Shown piece by piece: positions 12,901-62,582 of a stretch of 64,000 nt of DNA (its first letter is position 1; every line of letters begins with the position of its first letter). A program made the position numbers and the translations under genes. The notes beneath the pieces are model-generated. The model did no database searches. It saw only the letters and a list, made by a program, of their open reading frames with translations, and was not told the origin of the DNA. The DNA comes from Burhinus oedicnemus (taxonomy: Eukaryota; Chordata; Aves; Charadriiformes; Burhinidae), in contig VFFE01007128.1 of the NCBI GenBank assembly GCA_008921705.1, positions 2,145,673 to 2,209,672 on the forward strand. Reading direction: 5' to 3'.

Positions 12901-15900
12901 CTTGCTAACTGGTATTGACAGGAAACCAGAGTTTCATTAATTTCTTCTACGACTGTCAAAGAACATTCCATTATAGTTACCAAAAAGGTGTATCTAGAAT
13001 TAGCATTCACAAATACCAATGAGTCTCACAGGTTATGAAGCCATTGGAGACATCTGTAAGAGCTCCACTGCAGATTTACTTCACAGAAAATTTCACGGGG
13101 AAAAAAGCTCCCTGCACCTCCAAGTCCCGCATACACAGAGAAAAATTTAAGTAACAAGCAAACTTTCCTTTTAGGAATCCTGATTTTACATATTAACATT
13201 TTACAGGTAGTTACCCTCATTTAACTAAAAATTAAAGCTACTGTCAAAGTATATTTTACTTTCCATGGCACACATTTGAATAAATGTTTTTTTAAAGTGT
13301 TTACTATTCTAAAGACAGAGCAAGAACAAGTATTCTCACCTAAAACGTCTCCCACGCTGCTGATTCATTTTTGCTCTTGGAGCTACTCCATCAACTGCCA
13401 TGAAGAAAACCTTCCTTGGTTTAATAATGCGAAATAGTACTTCCAAATAGTGAAAAATATCAGCAAAAATCTTATCTTCTGAGATTCTGAAGTGAACATC
13501 ATCATCATTTGGATGTGAACACTGATGTATAATGCCATTCATGTCCAGGTATAAGTTGTCAAATTCTGGAATCTACAAAAGCCACAGTTAGTACTCATTT
13601 GGTGAAAGCTGAAACAATGCAATCACTGCCCAAGGCGTGACTGAGAGTAATGAACTCCGGAAACAAGCTGAGGTGGGAAGAACTCCCTGGAACCTACTGC
13701 ACACCAATGGGCTACGAATGTCTTGACTGGTTACACATTTGTCTGCACCTGCAATCTGTTATTATGATTTTCCCAGTGAAGAAAGTCAGCTGAACAGATT
13801 CCTATCCTATCCTGATTGTTTCTGGTACTTCAAGACTTCTGTCCCCCTGTGCTCAGCCAATCTTCTACATTGTATGAGGGAAAAGCAAATAAAAATCACA
13901 CTTCTCAGGAAGAGATAGTTGGTTTGGTTTGGGTTTTTTTGTTGTTGGGTTTTTTTTTTTTTTTATAATCCCACACATCTCACTGATTCAATCTTGCATA
14001 GCTACAGTATAAACAATAAAAACTACAAAACTGAGCATGCAGTTTCCAACTGTATTTCAAAAGCAAAGCCACCTTAAGAAGCTTTAGCATTCTCCCCCTG
14101 TTAACCAGTTCCTACCATGACCACTGAATGCTGCCTCCTTAGCTACGCTAGGAGCCATCTGCGAGCGTAGAGTGGCAATTACCACCAAAGCAGCAGTTAC
14201 CAATAACATCAATTTCTTTTCCACTCTTTCCAAATGTATTTCTTTTCTGTCTCGCTCTCTGTTCTTCTAACAGCCTTATCTGTAGCCGTCCAGCTTTCTT
14301 TTAAAGGAAAAAACACTCCCCCGAATGTACACAAGCAACACATAGAACACAAACACTGTTAAACGTATGAAGCAAACGGGCTGTTACCTATCTTTTTGTT
14401 GCCAAAACCCACCAAACACGCACAAGAGCAATTTGCAACAAAAAAATCCACCAATATGACTGTTCATAAAAATGCTCTTGTCATTACAACTGGAAAAAGG
14501 CACTGCTTTTTGTGATTTTCTGTAGTATTGCTACTGACAGATCTTTACCTAATTTTGAAAAGCATGTTGTTGGACTTGTAATTATCATTGAGATGTAAGA
14601 GAAACATAACTTTGTTTCAAAAAGAGGAGTGACAAAGAGAAGAAACGAGGCAGGATCGGGAAGGATCTCCAGCCACCTGCAATACTTAGTCTTCTCTTGT
14701 GCATAATGATCTTCAGTACATTTAAATTTAGTAACCAAACTGCTCTAAACATGCTCAAACATCACACCATCCACGCAAGCACCACTTTCAGATAAGAAGA
14801 GAGCACAGCATTGGACAGGCAGCATTCTAAAGAGATGAAAAGTAAAGCTTTGATATGGAAGCAACATATATATGGAAAACAGATTGCCTTTTAAGAAGCA
14901 TGGCTATAATATCGTTTAAAAATATTGATGTGTTTTACATAGGAATCACCTTTTATTCTGGGTAGTTTTTTCTGTAATAGCAAACAAAAATACTAATCTT
15001 GATGCTAGTATGTGTCAGTCTGTATATTCAAGTGGTCTGGCAGAATAAAGAACAGGGATACATGCTACTGTTGAAGCTTAATATCACCAATAACAATCTA
15101 GACATTTTCTTTTTTCTTTTATACAGATTAAACATTCCACGTAAGCTCACAACGTCACCTAGCCTTCAGAAAGACTAACTACAGAACGACATTAGCACTA
15201 GCATACAAGGTTGAATTGTGCTTTCTATTTATCTTAAGAGCCTCTTTCAGAAAGTATCATAGGTACTACTCCCTGGTTAGGGCAGACACATGCTGACTCC
15301 CTCAGCTGCCACTGTTCGCAGTTCTTCAACAGAACTTCAGCTGCCACCAATTTCAGTGAACAGCCCAGGCTTCTAACAAAACAGCTGAAAAGCCAGTATA
15401 TGCTGCTGCCGCTGCCTTGCTACACTGACAATGTAAGACACTGTAGTGAAATCCTACAAATCATAAGCAAAAACCTAAGCTTTGAAAGCTGCTTTGAAAC
15501 TAGAAGGAAGAGTCAAACATCCAGGTTTGGAATCACTTGAGCAGAGTATCTTAGATACACTGATACAACAGCTATTTAATCTTTCAAAGTGTTATCCGTT
15601 TAGGAAAAATGTACTGACGCTCAAACATACCTTCAACCGTCATTCAACTTATCTCAGAATGTCCTTATTCAGACTATAAAAGCACATCCGTAATGCCAGT
15701 TGAAAATGACAATGAACAGTTAAGAGCTTGTGTCTAACAGGTACCTAACATGATTTCTCTGAAAACAACTTTTTTGCCTGACTGTTAAAAGCATCATTTG
15801 TAGCTTTCGTTTTTCAGACTTTAATTTACTTCTCAGTTTTGCTATTAATACAGACTGTCCGACACACGCGACAACAAGGAGACGCAGCAGAGCTGTAAAA

Positions 15901-16646
15901 CCTGTCCCTCGTCATTACTGTGCCATTCGTCGTCAGCAGCAGCAACTTCTTCTGAGCTCGGTAACGAGGAAACTCCGGCCGCCTGCTCCCCGCGGGGGGG
16001 GGCAGGCTCGCCGGGTGCCGGGGGAGCACCGCGGAGCTCCAGCCGGGCTGGGGAGGAGCGCGGCCGACGAGGAAACGAAAGGGAAAGGAGAGAGCCCGTC
16101 CGTGGGGCGCCGGACACCGCCACACCGCGGGGAAACGCTCCGGGCTGGGCACCTCCTCGGGGTTCTTCCGAAAACACGACCTGCACGTAACCAGGAGTGC
16201 AAATACCCGCGCCGCTGACCTCCGCCAGTCACTGCTCCCGGCACTGCTGTACGCCAACGCCGACCTCGGGTCGGATGTTCAGGCTTTCACGGGGACTCCG
16301 AAAGCCTCCCCCGCTCCCCAGCGACCGCACGCCGCCATCCCGCGACTTTCCGCCGCTCCGAGCTGCCGGTCTCGACGAGGCGCGGCCGCCCGCCCTGCGC
16401 CGACCCGTCTCTCGGCGAGCCGGCCTCGGCTCCGGCTCGGCTCCGCGAGCCCGGTCCAAGCAAGCCCGGCCGGGGACCGGGCCCGCTGCCTCGCCCCGCC
16501 GAGGGGCCAGTCAGGATCCCTCCTCCGGGGACGGGCCCTTGGCAGGCAGCGGCGCTCCGCTCCCAGCTCACCTGATGCTCCTTCAGCACCTGGCTGAGGC
16601 AGGGGTACCGCTCCGAGATCCACCGGTAGAACTTGGGGACCCCCAT
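854..16646 (-). CDS. XRN1: XRN1, 5'-3' exoribonuclease 1, 5' part of gene (18 coding exons, residues 1-700)
   Basis: XRN1 degrades decapped, 5'-monophosphorylated mRNA in the cytoplasm and acts after decapping and in nonsense-mediated decay. Eighteen minus-strand exons bounded by AG/GT join in phase to 2,100 nt. The N-terminal nuclease domain is intact: D35 in the LYLDMNG block, D86 in AVDGVAP, E176 and E178 in GEGEHK, D206 and D208 in GLDADL, and D292 in VGNDFIP. The basic [10 protein letters not shown] segment that contacts the 5' phosphate follows D86. The vertebrate protein is about 1,700 residues (family knowledge), so roughly 1,000 C-terminal residues (PAZ/Tudor, KOW, winged-helix, SH3-like and the disordered tail) lie left of position 1. 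The ATG at 16,646 sits in GGTGGCCATGG, a strong Kozak context. Neighbouring ATR is in tandem 1.6 kb upstream. Identity is very secure; exon ends rest on phase continuity and splice dinucleotides. Confidence 0.97.
1046..1166 (-). CDS. XRN1: XRN1 coding exon 17 (aa 627-667)
   Basis: Encodes [20 protein letters not shown] and [16 protein letters not shown]. Acceptor TTTTAG|GTA; donor ATAAG|GTAATA. A 93-bp intron separates it from exon 18. Confidence 0.96.
1436..1545. repeat. Diverged 55-bp tandem duplication
   Basis: Two head-to-tail copies with a 55-bp period, about 1,436-1,490 and 1,491-1,545, share the core TTCATCTTCACAACTAT. The 41-bp cores at 1,448-1,488 and 1,503-1,543 differ at three positions. 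It lies in XRN1 intron 16, with no coding potential. Confidence 0.85.
2054..2223 (-). CDS. XRN1: XRN1 coding exon 16 (aa 571-627)
   Basis: Encodes [20 protein letters not shown] and a second block, [17 protein letters not shown]. The frame has no internal ATG-opened ORF longer than 60 codons but is unmistakable XRN1. Acceptor ATTTAG|AAA; donor CAAG|GTAACA. Confidence 0.95.
2224..3266 (-). other. XRN1: XRN1 intron 15, unremarkable
   Basis: AT-rich intron. Short open frames here show no family resemblance. I see no repeat or RNA gene. Confidence 0.7.
3267..3386 (-). CDS. XRN1: XRN1 coding exon 15 (aa 531-570)
   Basis: Encodes [35 protein letters not shown] and FIDE. It is exactly 120 nt in phase 0. 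Acceptor CCTAG|CAT; donor TGAG|GTAAGT. Confidence 0.97.
3718..3874 (-). CDS. XRN1: XRN1 coding exon 14 (aa 478-530)
   Basis: Encodes [35 protein letters not shown] and [11 protein letters not shown], all hallmark XRN conserved-region-2 blocks. Acceptor TGCAG|GTA; donor ACCAG|GTAGGA. Confidence 0.97.
4030..4119 (-). CDS. XRN1: XRN1 coding exon 13 (aa 448-478)
   Basis: Encodes [18 protein letters not shown] and [12 protein letters not shown] of conserved region 2, which braces the active site. Acceptor TTAAAG|TGA; donor AGCTG|GTAAGA. Confidence 0.97.
4496..4601 (-). CDS. XRN1: XRN1 coding exon 12 (aa 413-448)
   Basis: An acidic linker ([16 protein letters not shown]) leads into [18 protein letters not shown], the start of conserved region 2. 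Acceptor TTTCAG|CTG, with a C7-GC-T9-C5 tract just upstream; donor TCTGA|GTAAGT. Confidence 0.96.
5412..5478 (-). CDS. XRN1: XRN1 coding exon 11 (aa 391-413)
   Basis: Encodes the variable linker [18 protein letters not shown] between the two conserved nuclease regions. Acceptor AATAG|GCT; donor TAAAA|GTAAGT; ends in phase 1. Confidence 0.94.
6830..6964 (-). CDS. XRN1: XRN1 coding exon 10 (aa 346-390)
   Basis: Encodes [19 protein letters not shown] and [15 protein letters not shown], ending in the lysine-rich KNKQKKQK linker. Acceptor CACAG|TTT; donor AAAAG|GTTAGT. Confidence 0.96.
7995..8062 (-). CDS. XRN1: XRN1 coding exon 9 (aa 323-345)
   Basis: Encodes [20 protein letters not shown], at the end of conserved region 1. 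Acceptor CAATAG|GCT, donor TCAGAT|GTAAGT. At 68 nt it is too short to stand out as an open frame but is fixed by both phases. Confidence 0.95.
8260..8428 (-). CDS. XRN1: XRN1 coding exon 8 (aa 267-323)
   Basis: Contains [19 protein letters not shown], with metal-binding D292, and [16 protein letters not shown]. The acceptor directly abuts a C5 run preceded by T11 and a long C-rich tract, which is G-quadruplex-forming on the plus strand. Confidence 0.97.
8449..8473 (+). repeat. G-quadruplex motif at XRN1 exon 8 acceptor
   Basis: G7-T-G7-A-G5-C-G3 on the plus strand, which is the template strand for XRN1. Single-base loops make it a textbook strong quadruplex motif. On the transcript it forms the distal C-rich part of the polypyrimidine tract about 20-45 nt upstream of exon 8. 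Confidence 0.9.
8571..8658 (-). CDS. XRN1: XRN1 coding exon 7 (aa 237-266)
   Basis: Encodes [20 protein letters not shown] and IDYEFSPVK. Acceptor TTGCAG|AGC; donor AAAA|GTAAGT. Confidence 0.96.
8659..10906 (-). other. XRN1: XRN1 intron 6
   Basis: A 2.2-kb AT-rich intron. It has a G9 run at about 9,907, a T12 run near 10,014 and a CT-rich stretch at about 10,269-10,290. No recognisable repeat family or exon. Confidence 0.65.
10907..10989 (-). CDS. XRN1: XRN1 coding exon 6 (aa 210-237)
   Basis: Encodes [19 protein letters not shown] and a GGKK turn, the strand after the DxD metal site. Acceptor AATAG|ATT, donor CAAAG|GTGAAC; ends in phase 2. Confidence 0.96.
11226..11336 (-). CDS. XRN1: XRN1 coding exon 5 (aa 173-209)
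   Basis: Holds four catalytic acidic residues: E176 and E178 in [13 protein letters not shown]206 and D208 in LYGLDADL. The exon is a clean 111 nt in phase 0. The upstream intron is only 89 bp. Confidence 0.97.
11426..11535 (-). CDS. XRN1: XRN1 coding exon 4 (aa 136-172)
   Basis: Encodes [18 protein letters not shown] through SGHE in the nuclease core. Acceptor TTTCAG|GAA is normal. The donor GAG|GTCATT departs from consensus at +3 to +5 but is the only one that keeps phase with the GEGEH exon. Confidence 0.95.
11898..11995 (-). CDS. XRN1: XRN1 coding exon 3 (aa 103-136)
   Basis: Encodes the lysine/glutamate-rich helix [17 protein letters not shown] and the start of the NCITPGTEFM block. 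Acceptor TTTTAG|ATC, donor ACCAG|GTAAGA. Confidence 0.96.
11996..13339 (-). other. XRN1: XRN1 intron 2, with a G-rich run
   Basis: A 1.3-kb intron. At 12,153-12,170 a GGGG-A-GGGGGGG-CCA-GGG stretch follows an A11 run; this can supply four G-tracts. A pyrimidine-rich patch lies at about 12,590-12,760. No exon or mobile element identified. Confidence 0.65.
13340..13572 (-). CDS. XRN1: XRN1 coding exon 2 (aa 26-103)
   Basis: Carries metal ligands D35 ([12 protein letters not shown]) and D86 ([13 protein letters not shown]) and the basic [10 protein letters not shown] motif. Acceptor TTGTAG|ATT, donor TTTTAG|GTGAGA; it ends in phase 2. Confidence 0.97.
13573..16571 (-). other. XRN1: XRN1 intron 1
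   Basis: The longest XRN1 intron here (3.0 kb). It has a G/T-rich run with T-tracts at about 13,920-13,965, then ordinary AT-rich sequence, becoming CpG-rich after 15,940. Overlapping open frames above 15,940 on both strands are products of high GC content. Confidence 0.65.
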
Positions 16647-17020
16647 GGCCACCGGTCCCCGCCGCTCTCACAGCCCCGCCGGACCCAAACAACACCGGGC
16701 CGCGCTCCGCCTTCCTTCCGGCGCGCCGTACTGACAGCCGGGCCGCCCGCGTCATAGAGCGCCCCGCGCCGACCATAGAGAGCGGCAGACAGAGCGGCCG
16801 GGCCGGGCTCCCTCAGGCCGAACCCCGCCCCCCTCGTCCGGGGCCTGGGCCAGCTCCCTCTGCCGTCAAGGTTAAACGCTGAAGCACCGCCTCTCGCCCC
16901 GTCCCCGTCCAGCCCACACAGGAGCTCCCGGGACGCGCCTCAGTGCCCGCGGGCCCGGCCTGCTGCGGGCAGCAGATCTGTGCGATGGAAATCGGTAACT
17001 GCCGTAGCGGTACCGGGGGC
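15950..17020 (-). promoter_or_regulatory. XRN1: CpG island with XRN1 promoter
   Basis: An abrupt GC- and CpG-dense block surrounds XRN1 exon 1, with AT-rich flanks. Upstream of the ATG a GC box (CCCCGCCCC, 16,823-16,831; GGGGCGGGG on the minus strand) is visible, and there is no obvious TATA box. This fits a broad housekeeping promoter. The transcription start is not determined. Confidence 0.75.
16572..16646 (-). CDS. XRN1: XRN1 coding exon 1 (aa 1-25)
   Basis: Starts [15 protein letters not shown], the invariant XRN N-terminus, which lies at the 5'-monophosphate channel. Donor CAG|GTGAGC. It lies inside the CpG island. An in-frame GTG-GCC precedes the ATG but is not needed, because the family start is MGVPK. 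Confidence 0.97.
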
Positions 17021-18289
17021 GACAGCTCCCTGGTAAGGCCCTCTGCGCCCTGTGTGGTAACGATGGAGCCTGAGAAAGGTAACGCAATCCCAGCGCGCTC
17101 ACACACCACAACAGAAGAGATCACAGTAGACTCCAAAGATCTAAGTTGGAAAAAGCTTCAGATTTATGAGACAGTGACAATACTTTTAGAACATTACCTG
17201 GTAGTTCCCCAGAGAAAAAACACTATAACCAGTGTAAACCCATTATTTAAATTTACTCTCCGAAGCGTCTGGATTTCAGCTGAACTAGAGTCTCACTGAC
17301 GCAGCATCACTGTGATCAAAGCTAGTGGCATTGTTTGTCTCTCAACAGCAGAAACAATACTGTACAAAAGTTCAAATGATTATCATATTGTAGGGAAAAA
17401 TTATCCTCTTTTACCCTATCTCCCCCCTTATTTTCCTACAGAAAGCAAGCATTACTGTAAGTTAGTATATGCCTTCTGAACACACTTACTTAGTCTGCTC
17501 TTGTCCATGTCAAAATACTTTCTCCAAAGTGGAGTCTGAAAAAACACTGTAGCCACACTATTTACAAGGGAGGGAAGAGAACTCTCACAAAGACAGCTTT
17601 GTGTCCTTTTCCTCACCAGGATTTCTTAGCACAGCAGGCAAGGGCTAAGGAAACTGTTAAAACATTGTAACACTTCACCAGTTTCTTCATGGTAAGATTT
17701 AAGATCTCAAATGTTTTTCTAGACGTAAGCCAGGCTGTATGGAAGAAAGTCAAAAGGAAACCAAAATTCAAGGTCTACTGCTGGAAAAGAAATACTAATT
17801 ATTTTTGGAAAGCCCTTCTGAACTATGAGTAGAAAAAGTTGAAAGAACCACTTTACATCATATCAGTATAAGACTTTAATGTCAGATTTTCTAATCTACA
17901 AGTAAACTGAGAAAAATCTTTACAAAAATATATAGTACTTCATAAAGTCAGAGTACATTCTTAACATTGTGAAAATTTTTCATATAGTCAAGAGTAGGTA
18001 TGTACATAAGAAACTTGCAGAGTTGCACAGTCCAATTTTTAAGCAGTCCCTACGCACTGCCTTCTATATGCACACAAAACAAGTCATAACACCTTACACA
18101 TCTGCAAGTATATTCACAACACACTTGCAAGTGTATTGTACATTTTACATAAATTTCAGATTGATCATAAGACTGTTCTGCTGCTTACAATGAGAAATCA
18201 ACAGTAACCAGTTATCACTGATGAATACCCTCTCACGAATATTATAGCTACATCACTTGTGAATGGTATTGTTCCAAAGTGAACAAATT
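17021..18289. other. ATR 3' UTR and ATR-XRN1 intergenic gap
   Basis: This holds the ATR 3' UTR and a spacer to the XRN1 CpG island. No AATAAA was found on the minus strand between the ATR stop and the island; the best poly(A) signal is an ATTAAA at 17,875-17,880. Plus-strand open frames here have no family resemblance. Confidence 0.6.
17875..17880 (-). terminator. ATR: Candidate ATR poly(A) signal (ATTAAA)
   Basis: ATTAAA on the minus strand, 410 nt past the ATR stop, followed about 10-30 nt later by U/G-rich sequence (GTGGTTCTTT). This is the commonest variant of AATAAA. Assigned by position only. Confidence 0.35.
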
Positions 18290-59544
<41,255 letters not shown>

Positions 59545-59578
59545 GGCTCCCGCTTTGAAACGGGCCGCGCGCCGCCGA

Positions 59579-59586
59579 GGCGGGAA
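59579..59586 (-). promoter_or_regulatory. ATR: E2F-like site upstream of ATR
   Basis: TTCCCGCC on the ATR strand, 35 bp upstream of the ATG. A TTTGAA (59,554-59,559, plus strand), the core of the cell-cycle CHR element, lies between it and the ATG. Together these suggest E2F/DREAM-type control but rest on short motifs only. Confidence 0.4.
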
Positions 59587-60232
59587 CTGCGTGACGGCGT
59601 CCGGCAGGACCCAAAACTCCTCCGCCGTCCAACGCGCGGCTCTGCGCCGCCGCCGAAGTTTAACCACTTCGCTACCAGAGGAGAGCGCGGCCGCGGCGGC
59701 TCAGTGCCCGGTTTCTAATGGCCGCCCACGGGGACCTCGCCGCCCCAGCAGGGCTCTCCTCCTCGGTGCAATGCACAGACAGGTAACAACCGAGCAGGGG
59801 CCGAGAGCTCTCCGTCGAGCCGCGGCCTTTTCCCGGCACGGGCACTGAGGAGCAGCCGGGAGCGCCAGCCGGAGCCCGGCCACGACGGGCGGCTCGGCGG
59901 AGCACGGACTGCGGCTCCAGGGGACTCGCAGGGCACAGCGGGGGAGGGAAGAGCCGCAGTCTTGAGAGTGGCTGAAAACGAGGGGGAGGGGAACGGCCCC
60001 GGTCTGAGGGGCGGCGAGGAGGAAACCTGGGTGCTGGCTGCGAAACTCCCGCTAGAGCGCTCCCCGCAGCTCCCTGCCGCGCCGGGCCGGCCGCGGCGGC
60101 ACTCCCCTCAGGGTGGCAGGGAGCAGCCCCGGCCTTGGCGGCCTCGACCTCTGTCAGCGTGAGACGAGTCCCTCGGGCCGCAGAGAGCGACCCCAGGCGA
60201 CTCCCGCCTCGGGCCACCCCTGCCGCCCTGTC

Positions 60233-60237
60233 ATTGG
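60233..60237 (-). promoter_or_regulatory. CCAAT box (inverted, ATTGG on plus)
   Basis: TCATTGGCC on the plus strand, a typical NF-Y core with context. It is 689 bp from the ATR ATG and about 25 bp from a GC box, so it more likely serves the plus-strand transcript. Confidence 0.35.
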
Positions 60238-60499
60238 CCGCCGGAGGTGCCCGTCCGCCCGCCCCGCCCAGGGGCTGGCAGGTGGCGGCGGGCCCCGGCG
60301 GGCGGCGCGGCACTCCGGGAGGCGGCGGCCGGCGGGCAGGTAGGGAGGAAGCGAGGCAGGTGGCAGCGGCTGGTTCTCCGTGTCACCCCTTCAGCCTGTC
60401 CGCGGGGAGGAGGGTGAAAGCGGCAAGCTTAGCTGGCGGGAGGGCGCGTTGTGGCAGGTGCGGTTTGGCGCTCCTCTCTGTAGGTAGCGGTGAGGAGCG

Positions 60500-62582
60500 T
60501 ACTTAACATTTAAAGTACTGCCGTTACTATGTTTTTTTGTTTGTTTGTTTGTTTGTTTTAAACTTTTAGCGTACGTTGCTTTCTGTTTATGTTTATTTGA
60601 GGGGGCGAGCGCGTTTAAATGCGTGAATTGCCGAAGGTTTTGAGAAAGCACCCGAAAGGCCGGTTCAGCGTCCTGCGGCGTGCGGAGCGCTCCGCGCCGC
60701 GCCGGGGCAGAGCGGCGGTGAGGGCTGGCAGCCGCCCGCGCTGCGCGGGGCAGCGGGAGCTCGTGACCCGCCCTACCTGTGTAGCAAGTCTGCAAGACAT
60801 CCGAGTACGAAAGGATAAAATAAGGGGGTTTATGTATAGGTAGGAATAGCAGGGAGAGTGTGTGTGAGGGGGGAGTTGAAGTCTGAGCTTTGTTTTTCTG
60901 ATTGGGAGGTATAGCTCTTTCTGCGTTTGTTCATGAACTTCGTCTTAGTGTTGTTTCTGGGCTGAAATAAAATCCTCTCAGAGGCTTCTAGTTCTGTTGC
61001 CTGTTTCCACTGTGCTAGGGCTATGTCTCTTGCATGTAAAACAGTCCATAAGGTAGGTGCATGTGTGTATTTTAATTACTGATTCAATTCAGATGGATGC
61101 TTTTGGGGAAGCTATTACTAATTTTTCATTCGTTGATGGTTGTTTTTGTCCTACAAAATATAGGTATGCCATTTCATTAAAAAAAATCTGCTGACCTTTC
61201 AAAGGTTGCTAACATGGGAAGGACCTGGAATACTTAGAGAAACTTTACAAAATGTAACTGGGTTTTTTTCTTAGTTTGTTTTTCAACATGTATTGCAATG
61301 TTTTCTACTAGCTGATTTCATAAAATATTAGTCTTTCAGGAGTCATTCCTAGAGAGAAAGCAGAAACCGTGTAGCTTCACACATTCTGTTAAGTAGAACT
61401 TTAATGGTCCAGGAAGACCAAGTACGTCTGGGGTTTGTTATCAGTGTTATTTTGAACACAAAATTCTCTGTGCAATTTCAATGAAAAAAAAAAATCTATT
61501 CATTGTGAAAACAGCATTTTGAGTGTAAACTTCCAAGCCTGAGACAACAATCACACTAAGAAAGATGTAAATTGCCCTACTTGCTAATTCGATGTAGAGT
61601 TAAAATTCCTGTGTTATCCCTAATAAACTTAAGAAAGACAGCAAGATACCTGTTGGGCTCTTAGGAGAGTTTCAGCAGGCTATAATATTTTTTAGCTTTC
61701 AGTCCTAAGAAATACAATGAATTTATTGAATCATAGGATGATTCTTTTTTTTTGTGGTGGTGATAAAGCATAAATGGGGCACACAAAATGATTAATGGAA
61801 AAAAAAAAAAGTGCTTTTGCCTGGAAGTCTCCTGAGTCAACAGTGAGATCATATTAATATAGGTATTGTATAAGTGCTTCCATTTGTCATAGGTGGAATA
61901 CTATATAAATTTGTGGTGCAGTTTCTTTAAGCATTTAGCAAGCATGTAATTCAGGCTTTTTTCTTTTTTTGTAATAAGTACTTATAGCAATTCACTAAAG
62001 AGAGATCTCCTGCTCCCAATCCCTCACTGGGAGTGAAGTTAGGAGACTTTTTTTTTCCTTCCGGGTTGCAAAGCCCCGTCTACTGCCTTCTGACCATATC
62101 ATCAAGTTATTCCTCCTACTGTGGTCTTATAAGACTGCCCATAATAACAACTTCATTGTGCTGTGAGGATATAAGAAGTCTTCTAGATGCTCCCCATAAA
62201 AGCATTTTTTATGGGCACTCACAAAACCTAGCACTCCCCAAACCCTCCAAAGAAACACCAACTGAAACACCTGACTTTGTTCCTTGCTTTTCTTCAACAC
62301 ACGATTAGCAGCTTGATAAACTCTTAACGCATCTCCTTGTTTCTTCCTTATCCCAGTATTTTATACTTATATGTCTCTTGACTCTCAGGAGGAAGAGCAG
62401 GTGTATTATCACCCAGCTGGAGAGAGTGACTCACTGCTAATGAAAACAGTGTGCCTTGAGACCATTCTGTATTTTCTCTTCCAAGGCAGAATTCATATTG
62501 GTGAAATGAGTCTAAGGTGTGCAGAGCTTGTAGCTTGCAGACAGAACTCGGGCAGAAATTCATACAGATAGATAAAGCTAAG
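60500..62582 (+). other. Probable intron 1 of plus-strand neighbour (PLS1 by synteny)
   Basis: After the CpG island the sequence becomes AT-rich. It includes a (GTTT)n run at 60,537-60,557 and a C-rich-to-T-rich patch near 62,050. No plastin coding block (EF-hand or calponin homology) is visible. Candidate donors such as GGCAG|GTAGGG near 60,340 exist but cannot be chosen. The gene assignment is inference from human gene order. Confidence 0.4.

Noticed and set aside
16197..16757. 186-codon plus-strand frame opposite XRN1 exon 1
   Set aside because: It lies in a CpG island where stops are rare, overlaps the real exon on the other strand, and is rich in P, R, A and G with no domain.
16943..17299. 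118-codon plus-strand frame between ATR and XRN1
   Set aside because: It starts in the CpG island and runs into AT-rich DNA. No domain and no splice or poly(A) support.
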